From: Campylobacter massiliensis
GTDB lineage: Bacteria > Campylobacterota > Campylobacteria > Campylobacterales > Campylobacteraceae
Direction of reading: 5' to 3'
Assembly (NCBI RefSeq): GCF_014253065.1
Contig: NZ_JACLZK010000001.1
Span: forward strand, 372,001 to 436,000
Length of the DNA: 64,000 nucleotides
Under the pieces are notes generated by a model, which was not told the DNA's origin, ran no database searches, and was given only the letters and a program-made list of their open reading frames with translations. Shown piece after piece: positions 58,976 through 64,000 of this stretch. Within the stretch, counting starts at the first letter, position 1; each line of letters opens with the position of its first letter. Position numbers and translations under genes: made by a program.

Positions 58976-59619
58976 AACTCGAGCTTTAGCGAGCGGATAG
59001 AGTGCTCGTATGAATTTGACGAAAATATATAACTGCCCGCCACGACGATATCCACGCCCGCTTCGTCGAGCTGCGCGACGTTTAGTCCCGTCACGCCGCC
59101 GTCGACTTCGATCATACATTTAGCATTTTTGCGCTCGATCATTTCGCGTAAGCTGCGGGCTTTTTCGAGCACCGAAGGGATAAACTTTTGACCACCGAAC
59201 CCCGGATTTACGCTCATTAGCAGCACCATATCGACCTCGTTTACGATGTGCTCGATCGCCCAGATCGGAGTATGCGGGTTTAGAACGATGGCAGGCCCCA
59301 CGCCGTGACTGCGGATATGATCTATTAGACGTAGCGGATGCTTTTCCTCCTCGATGTGAAAGCTTAAAAATTTAGGCTTCAAAGGCAAAAAAAGATCCGC
59401 AAAAAAGGTATTGTTTTGCACCATCAGGTGTATGTCTAGCGGCTTTGTAGCGGCCTTTGCTACGGCGTTTACGACGACGGGGCCGATGGTTAAATTTGGC
59501 ACGAAATGCCCGTCCATCACGTCAACATGCACGAGATCGGCTCCGGCCTCGCAGATGGCCTCGATCTCGGCTCTTAAATTTCCAAAATCAGCCGATAAAA
59601 TACTCGGTGCTACGTACAT
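58972..59619 (-). CDS. rpe: Ribulose-phosphate 3-epimerase
   Basis: A 215-residue TIM-barrel enzyme with VAPSILSADFGNL, HVDVMDGHFVPNLTIGP, LMSVNPGFGGQKF and EVDGGV. The metal-binding Asp and His residues lie in those motifs. It interconverts ribulose-5-phosphate and xylulose-5-phosphate. It begins 11 nt after the STAS/CheX-domain gene and overlaps the exonuclease gene by 4 nt. Confidence 0.96.
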   Translation of the reverse strand: MYVAPSILSADFGNLRAEIEAICEAGADLVHVDVMDGHFVPNLTIGPVVVNAVAKAATKPLDIHLMVQNNTFFADLFLPLKPKFLSFHIEEEKHPLRLIDHIRSHGVGPAIVLNPHTPIWAIEHIVNEVDMVLLMSVNPGFGGQKFIPSVLEKARSLREMIERKNAKCMIEVDGGVTGLNVAQLDEAGVDIVVAGSYIFSSNSYEHSIRSLKLEF

Positions 59620-59630
59620 TTGATTATCCT

Positions 59631-60995
59631 TTATTTACTTAGAAAAAATATCGCGTCCATACCGTCTATATCGAGTCGCACTAGGACGCCTTTGTTTTTT
59701 TTGTCTTCGTCTATGATGGTTTCAAAAACGTGCGGCAAGGTAAAATTTGCCTCTATCTTTTGGCCTTTTAGCCACGCCTCGATGCGATCAGAGATGACAC
59801 TAAGTAGGTCTGCGTAGGCCTCGGTCATACTCACGCCGCTACCTTCTTGGAGTAAAATTTTGCAGATCCTATGAACGGCGTATTTTTCGATGCAGAGAAT
59901 AAATTTGGCATTGATGTCGCCGTAAAACGCTACCGAACCCATGCAAAATTTCTCCTCGTCGCAGCCAAAATTTGCTATCTCCGTGGCGGTACGGGTGACG
60001 GGTAAATTTGATAAAGACGCCAGCGTATCTATGATGACTTTTAGCAAGTTAGGTAGGACGTCTACAAGCTCTTTCGTGATATTTTTGGGTCTATCCTCGG
60101 CTGTTGCGCCGCCGCCTTCTATCGTAGCGTCGTCGTTAAAAAAGTCCTCTATCGAGCGGTAAAGCAAAATCCCGCAGTCTTCCAAGTCATAAACAAGCGC
60201 TTTTGACATGCTTTCTTTTTTTAATCCGCACAGAGCTATCGTGGCTCCGTATTCGGCGCACTCCATCATAAGTTTGGCTAAAAACGATACGCCGTGGATG
60301 TTGATAGAGCTTGATTTGCTCATATCAAAAACAAAAAATTTAAAGCCAACCTTGAGCGAATTTAGAAAAACTTTATAGTCGAAATTTTCCGAGAAAGAAG
60401 AGTCGATAAAGCCGTCTATGCCGTAGATCACGACATTTTCTTTAAGCGTGATTTTGATATCTTTTTTGCTTGATTTTATGTCGGTTAGATGTACGGCGTA
60501 TTCAAAATCTTTATAGGTACTCTTAAATTCGTTGATATCTTTTGCGATCACGGGCTTGTATCCGCGGCCTGAAAGCCTCAGTGCGATCTGACGTTTTTGT
60601 TCGGCGTCCGAGTTAAATACTATGATGCGTCTGTTTGCAAATTCCGGCTCAAAAGTACCCCAAAATAGGAGCGCGACGTTTGAAGTCTCAAAAAACGATA
60701 CGTTTAAAACGTCCTTTGACATCCTTTTTAGCGCTTTAAATTTAAGCTCGTTGTAGTCGCAAAAGCCTATGTCGGCGTTACTTTCTTTTGCTAGCCTTGA
60801 GACGATTTCTAGGATGAGATTAAAGCCTACCTTATTGAAATAAACGGCGTTTTTTAGGGATATTAGTATATGGCGCGGCGCATTTTGGCGCAATTGTCTC
60901 ATGCTTGCATCGCCAATGCTGTATTTGTCGATATCTCCGTCTAGAAAGCCAAGAGGGTAAAATATCGCAACGTTATCTTTAAATCTCAGTCTCAT
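59631..60995 (-). CDS. Duplicated STAS-like plus CheX-like domain protein
   Basis: A 454-residue cytoplasmic protein. Residues about 1-100 (a VAIFYPLGFLDG strand, RHILISLKNAVYFNKVGFNLI) and about 185-285 (NVVIYGIDGFIDSSF, FFVFDMSKSSSINIHGVSFL) look like two STAS domains. Between them lies a degenerate receiver-like stretch with RRIIVFNSDAEQKRQIALRLSGRGY. The C-terminal 150 residues resemble CheX (GSVAFYGDINAKFILCIEKYAVHRI.KILL...EAYADLLSVISDRI), including a short ExxxD-like region whose phosphatase residues I cannot confirm. A chemotaxis or anti-sigma-type signalling role is likely. It heads the rpe-dnaQ operon. Domain calls are by eye. Confidence 0.65.
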   Translation of the reverse strand: MRLRFKDNVAIFYPLGFLDGDIDKYSIGDASMRQLRQNAPRHILISLKNAVYFNKVGFNLILEIVSRLAKESNADIGFCDYNELKFKALKRMSKDVLNVSFFETSNVALLFWGTFEPEFANRRIIVFNSDAEQKRQIALRLSGRGYKPVIAKDINEFKSTYKDFEYAVHLTDIKSSKKDIKITLKENVVIYGIDGFIDSSFSENFDYKVFLNSLKVGFKFFVFDMSKSSSINIHGVSFLAKLMMECAEYGATIALCGLKKESMSKALVYDLEDCGILLYRSIEDFFNDDATIEGGGATAEDRPKNITKELVDVLPNLLKVIIDTLASLSNLPVTRTATEIANFGCDEEKFCMGSVAFYGDINAKFILCIEKYAVHRICKILLQEGSGVSMTEAYADLLSVISDRIEAWLKGQKIEANFTLPHVFETIIDEDKKNKGVLVRLDIDGMDAIFFLSK

Positions 60996-61170
60996 AAATG
61001 GGGATAAAAGCTTTCCTAAAATTTTAAATTTTGCTAAAAATCGACTAGTAAATTTTTAAAATTTAACCGCGTTTAAGTTGCGATATTTTAGCTTTTTTAT
61101 CCATAAAATCAGTTTAAAAGCTAACGCTTTTGTAAAAGTAGCTTTAAGCTTTTATTTTGTTTCTTTTAGA

Positions 61171-61176
61171 TAAAAT
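61171..61176 (+). promoter_or_regulatory. Candidate -10 element for rpmB
   Basis: TAAAAT after a T-rich run lies 32 nt before the rpmB ATG; AAGGAA is the ribosome binding site. Confidence 0.45.
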
Positions 61177-61208
61177 CAGCAGAAATTTTTATTTTTAAGG
61201 AAACAAAT

Positions 61209-61400
61209 ATGTCAAGAGTATGCGCAATAACAGGCAAAGGCCCGATGGTAGGCAACAATGTTAGCCACGCGAAAAATAGAACGAAAAGAAGGTTTTTACC
61301 AAATCTAAGAACCATCCGTGTTACGCTAGAGGACGGCACTACGAGAAAGATCAAGGTAGCTGCTTCTACGCTAAGAACGATGAGAAAACAGTCACGCTAA
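61209..61400 (+). CDS. rpmB: 50S ribosomal protein L28
   Basis: A 63-residue basic protein starting [33 protein letters not shown], the L28 signature. Only one cysteine occurs, so this is the zinc-free form. It is followed by the K+ channel gene after about 27 nt. Confidence 0.97.
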   Translation: MSRVCAITGKGPMVGNNVSHAKNRTKRRFLPNLRTIRVTLEDGTTRKIKVAASTLRTMRKQSR

Positions 61401-61427
61401 ATTTACCGCAAATTTGAGGAGTTGTCT

Positions 61428-62552
61428 TTGTTTAAAAAGATTTTAAAATTCCTCAACTGGTCAAGTTCCGCCAAACCTCAAATCAACCTCAATACCGAAC
61501 TTTACGAACAACTTCGCCCGTTTCGCTTACCGCTCATCTTAGTCGTTTTGATGATGATGATCGGCGCTATGGGCTACGTCACGATCGACGGTTTTAGCCT
61601 GATAGACGCGATTTATCAGGCCGGTATGACTTTTACGACCGTCGGTTTTACCGAGGTCGCTCCTATTTCTCCGGCTGGCCGGATTTTTACTATCACTTTT
61701 ATTTTGCTAGGCTTTGCCGTTTTTACGTTTTCTACGGGTTTGATGCTCGAAGTTTTAAAAAAAGGCGCGCTCGTAGCGATCATAAAGGAAAGACGAATGC
61801 TATACAAGATCGCAAGACTAAAAAACCACTTTGTCATCTGCTATCACAACCAATACACAATGGAATTAAGCCGCGAATTTAGGGAAAACCACATCCCATT
61901 TATTGTTATTGATCCGCGTGAGGATCTGCCGGAAATCGCGGAAAAATACAAGTATCCATACTATATCGTCTCTCAGCCGCACACGCAAACGGCGCTTTTA
62001 AAGACGCATTTTTCAAGCGCAAAAGGCATGATCACGCTAAGCCCAAACATCGCCGATAACATCGCCCTTATCGCCACCGTAAGGCTATATGAAAAAGAGA
62101 TCGGGCGCAAAAAGCCGTATTTTATAATGACAAACTCCGATAACCAAGACGATACCGAGCGCCTAAAAAAGCTCGGAGCAAACAGCGTCGTGAGCCCATC
62201 AAAGCTCGTAGCTCAGCGCCTTAGCGCGATGAGCGTACGTCCGGATATGGAAAATTTGCTCGAGCAGTTTTTGTATAAGCAAGACTCGCCGATCGACATC
62301 GAGGAGATATTGGTGCCTGATTATTCGTGGGTGCGCTTTAAACGCCTAAAAGAAACTAACCTGCGAAATATAACAAACGCCGACGTCGTTGGCATCAAAG
62401 ACGTAAATAACAAATTTATACCGATGCCAAAGGGCGATACGCTGATAGGCACAGGCACGAAGCTGCTAGTCATCGGCACGGGCGAGTCTATACGCCTAAC
62501 TAAACGCGTCATAAAAAGCAAGCATAAGCCAGAAGAGCTAAAATACGTTTAA
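61428..62552 (+). CDS. Potassium channel with TrkA-N/TrkA-C (RCK) domains
   Basis: A 374-residue channel with two membrane helices (about 33-53 and 80-105) around a pore with filter TTVGF. A Rossmann-like RCK domain begins near 128 (HFVICYHNQYTMELSREF), followed by a TrkA-C domain (VVGIKD...LLVIGTGESI). The nucleotide-binding GxGxxG loop is replaced by CYHNQY, so classical NAD binding is unlikely. TTG at 61428 was chosen because GAGGAG (61416-61421) lies 6 nt before it; a TTG two codons upstream would sit on that site. Ligand and gating are unknown. Confidence 0.85.
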   Translation: MFKKILKFLNWSSSAKPQINLNTELYEQLRPFRLPLILVVLMMMIGAMGYVTIDGFSLIDAIYQAGMTFTTVGFTEVAPISPAGRIFTITFILLGFAVFTFSTGLMLEVLKKGALVAIIKERRMLYKIARLKNHFVICYHNQYTMELSREFRENHIPFIVIDPREDLPEIAEKYKYPYYIVSQPHTQTALLKTHFSSAKGMITLSPNIADNIALIATVRLYEKEIGRKKPYFIMTNSDNQDDTERLKKLGANSVVSPSKLVAQRLSAMSVRPDMENLLEQFLYKQDSPIDIEEILVPDYSWVRFKRLKETNLRNITNADVVGIKDVNNKFIPMPKGDTLIGTGTKLLVIGTGESIRLTKRVIKSKHKPEELKYV

Positions 62553-62774
62553 ATTTGAGCTTTACGCGGCTAACTCGGCTTAAATTTGCATCAAGTAACC
62601 ACTTCAAATTTGACGCAAAAACAATTCGTCGGCGCAATAAAATTTGATAAATTTAAGCTTGGCTTAGGCTGGGTAAAATTTGCCAAATCGCCCAGATACG
62701 GCGCGTTTTTAACCCGCTCTTAAAATAATATTCGCTAAAATTAAATTAAAATTTAATCCATCAAAGGAGCAAAT
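62553..62774. repeat. Spacer rich in AAATTTG words
   Basis: The spacer between the K+ channel and the DUF465 gene has several AAATTTG words (for example TAAATTTGAG, TTAAATTTGC, TCAAATTTGACG, AAAATTTGATAAATTT). No gene was found. The last 45 nt, which are A/T-rich, probably hold the promoter for the DUF465 gene. Confidence 0.6.
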
Positions 62775-62999
62775 ATGTTTCATGAAGATAGAGAGCTTAT
62801 AACTAAGCTAAAAGGCACGAATGCGAGATTTACGTCGCTTTTCGACAAACACAACGACCTAGACGAAAAGATCGCAGAGATGCAAAAAGGCAATGTCTAC
62901 AACGATGCGGAAGTGGATGCTCTAAAACGCGAAAAACTCAGACTAAAAGACGAAATTTACGCCTTTTTGGCCGAGTATAAAAAAGAAAATAATCTTTAA
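62775..62999 (+). CDS. DUF465 (YdcH-like) small coiled-coil protein
   Basis: A 74-residue helical protein with the DUF465 pattern: RELITKLKGTNARFTSLFDKHNDLDEKI at the N-terminus, then VDALKREKLRLKDEIYAFLAEYK. Two amphipathic helices form a hairpin. The function of the family is not known. AAAGGAG precedes the ATG, and a clear terminator follows, so it is its own transcription unit. A similar gene lies near rpmB, rpe and dnaQ in C. jejuni. Confidence 0.9.
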   Translation: MFHEDRELITKLKGTNARFTSLFDKHNDLDEKIAEMQKGNVYNDAEVDALKREKLRLKDEIYAFLAEYKKENNL

Positions 63000-63007
63000 T
63001 TTAATAG

Positions 63008-63034
63008 CGGCGGACGATTTGTGCCGCCGTTTTT
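63008..63034 (+). terminator. Intrinsic terminator after the DUF465 gene
   Basis: CGGCGG (63008-63013) and CCGCCG (63024-63029) form a perfect 6-bp G/C stem with a 10-nt loop, followed by TTTTT and CTG. It begins 9 nt after the stop codon. Confidence 0.9.
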
Positions 63035-63174
63035 CTGCCTCAAATTCTCTCGAATTTTTATCTTTGATTAGCTGAAAATCGCACTAAATTTAATTCAAAA
63101 CAAGAATGCAAAATTGCTACAAAAACACCAAATTTGACGCAAAATATAAATTTGTTTTCAAATTTACAACGTGG

Positions 63175-63252
63175 CTACATCGAAATCTTTTTGAGTATCC
63201 AAAAAACCGCCATCCCAATGCATAAAATCATAACCGCCCAAATATAATCCAT
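63175..63252 (-). CDS. 25-residue single-helix membrane microprotein
   Basis: An ATG at 63252 starts 25 codons ending in TAG. The product is MDYIWAV.., one continuous hydrophobic helix (WAVMILCIGMAVFWIL), then KK and a short ISM tail. This gives the positive-inside charge pattern of a bitopic protein with the C-terminus in the cytoplasm. AAGGA lies 7 nt before the ATG, and a consensus TATAAT stands 48 nt upstream on the same strand. Size and form recall small subunits of oxidases or transporters (CydX, KdpF type), but no partner gene is adjacent. I do not recognise the family. Confidence 0.7.
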   Translation of the reverse strand: MDYIWAVMILCIGMAVFWILKKISM

Positions 63253-63299
63253 CTTTTTTCCTTGCCTATTTTTGCCGAAGCTTAATTTGTTTTTCGTTT

Positions 63300-63305
63300 A
63301 TTATA
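63300..63305 (-). promoter_or_regulatory. -10 element for the microprotein gene
   Basis: TATAAT on the minus strand (GTGTTATAATAAACG), predicting transcription start near 63293 and a leader of about 40 nt before the microprotein ATG. Confidence 0.6.
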
Positions 63306-63387
63306 ACACAAACTTACAGCTTTTCGGAAAGGCCGTGATTTAAGAGAAAATTTGCTAAAATTTATGAAAGTTTAAAAAGGATGGAAA

Positions 63388-64000
63388 ATGGATGAGACAA
63401 AGAGCGTTTTTATCAACCGCGAACTTAGTTGGTTGCGCTTTAATTCGCGCGTTTTAGCCCAATGCGAAAAGGCGTTGCCGCCGCTTGAAAAGCTAAAATT
63501 TATCGCGATTTATATGACGAATTTGGATGAATTTTACATGATCCGCATCGCGGGGCTCAAGCAACTTTTTGCCGCAGGAGTCGCAGCTAGCGGTAGCGAC
63601 GGCATGAGCCCGCTTGAGCAACTAAGGGAGATCAGAAAATACATCAAAGACGAACTCGCGCTCGTGGAAAAACACTATAAAGACGCGCTAAAAGAGCTCG
63701 CGCAAAACGGGCTTTTTATGAAAAATTACGACGAAATTTCGCCCGAACTTCGCGCCAAATGCGACGAGTATTTTTTCTCAAATATCCTGCCCGTCATCGT
63801 GCCTATCGCGGTTGATGCCACGCATCCGTATCCTCATCTAAACAACCTTAGCTTTAGCCTGGCCGTTAAGCTTGCCGACGCGGATAGCCCAGAGATCATA
63901 AAATTTGGCATGATACGTATTTCGCGCGTTTTGCCGAGATTCTATCAAGCGGCCGACAACGTCTATGTGCCGATAGAAACGATCGTGCATCGCCACGCTG
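63388..64000 (+). CDS. ppk: Polyphosphate kinase, N-terminal part (runs off the window)
   Basis: The visible 204 residues start [23 protein letters not shown] and include [22 protein letters not shown], the N-terminal and head-domain signatures of PPK1. It polymerises ATP gamma-phosphate into polyphosphate, used in stress survival. AAAGG lies before the ATG; an overlapping ATG at 63381 closes after four codons. The catalytic histidines lie outside the window. Confidence 0.96.
   Translation, partial: MDETKSVFINRELSWLRFNSRVLAQCEKALPPLEKLKFIAIYMTNLDEFYMIRIAGLKQLFAAGVAASGSDGMSPLEQLREIRKYIKDELALVEKHYKDALKELAQNGLFMKNYDEISPELRAKCDEYFFSNILPVIVPIAVDATHPYPHLNNLSFSLAVKLADADSPEIIKFGMIRISRVLPRFYQAADNVYVPIETIVHRHA

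Noticed and set aside
58976-59119. Longer start for the DnaQ-like protein at 59119
   Set aside because: The added 48 residues are an out-of-frame reading of rpe and very Arg-rich; TTG 58975 overlaps the rpe stop as in coupled genes.

Overview
The window looks like chromosomal DNA of a Campylobacter (Campylobacterota). The reasons are the 16S and 23S rRNA sequences, the futalosine menaquinone gene mqnE, the pbpB-fliE-flgC-flgB block, and a gene order (mfd-folC-GGDEF-lptE-leuS-secF-secD-yajC / lnt / metK / sstT / pepF / uvrD-truB-csrA-ispE-smpB-thioredoxin-clpS-clpA-aat) that I recall as shared with C. jejuni. Base composition is clearly richer in G+C than C. jejuni, which suggests the oral C. 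rectus/showae/curvus/gracilis group. I do not assign a species.

Layout. 1-7.6 kb: glmS start and a GlnD-like protein (minus), then mqnE, a purine permease, a phosphoribosyltransferase, a GT39-like membrane protein and an orphan pseudopilin (plus). 7.6-13.5 kb: a complete rRNA operon (16S, tRNA-Ile, tRNA-Ala, 23S, 5S) with two candidate promoters, long processing stems and an unusual hairpin-rich spacer. 13.5-16.6 kb: a T/G-rich non-coding stretch and a frame-disrupted autotransporter. 16.9-28.5 kb: a long minus-strand series for cell division (pbpB), flagellar rod (fliE, flgC, flgB), N-degron proteolysis (aat, clpA, clpS), a thioredoxin-like lipoprotein, a tautomerase, smpB, ispE, csrA, truB and uvrD. 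28.7-33.6 kb: an accessory stretch with a LysR regulator, a heme/hemoglobin-type TonB-dependent receptor and two poorly known small genes. 33.7-40.2 kb: pepF, sstT, metK, a membrane protein and lnt. 40.1-57.9 kb: a long plus-strand series with yajC-secD-secF, leuS, an LptE-like lipoprotein, a GGDEF protein, folC, mfd, a DUF815 ATPase, a YmdB-type phosphoesterase, magIII, a WbpE-type aminotransferase with an oxidoreductase, cysK and cysE. 58-64 kb: a DnaQ-like exonuclease, rpe, a STAS/CheX-domain protein, rpmB, a K+ channel, a DUF465 protein, a 25-residue membrane microprotein and the start of ppk.

Three functional groupings stand out. The N-degron pathway is assembled in one run (aat makes the degron, clpS recognises it, clpA unfolds the substrate). 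Inner-membrane export genes (yajC/secDF) stand beside envelope lipoprotein genes (lnt, an lptE-like gene). Cysteine synthesis (cysK, cysE) follows a nucleotide-sugar gene pair.

I found no CRISPR array, prophage, transposase or classical defence system. The most unusual items are the broken solenoid autotransporter, the GlnD homologue without a recognisable nucleotidyltransferase motif, the 25-residue membrane protein gene with its own promoter and ribosome binding site, the very frequent AAATTTG(A) word in spacers, the double hairpin between clpS and clpA, and the hairpin cluster in the rRNA spacer.
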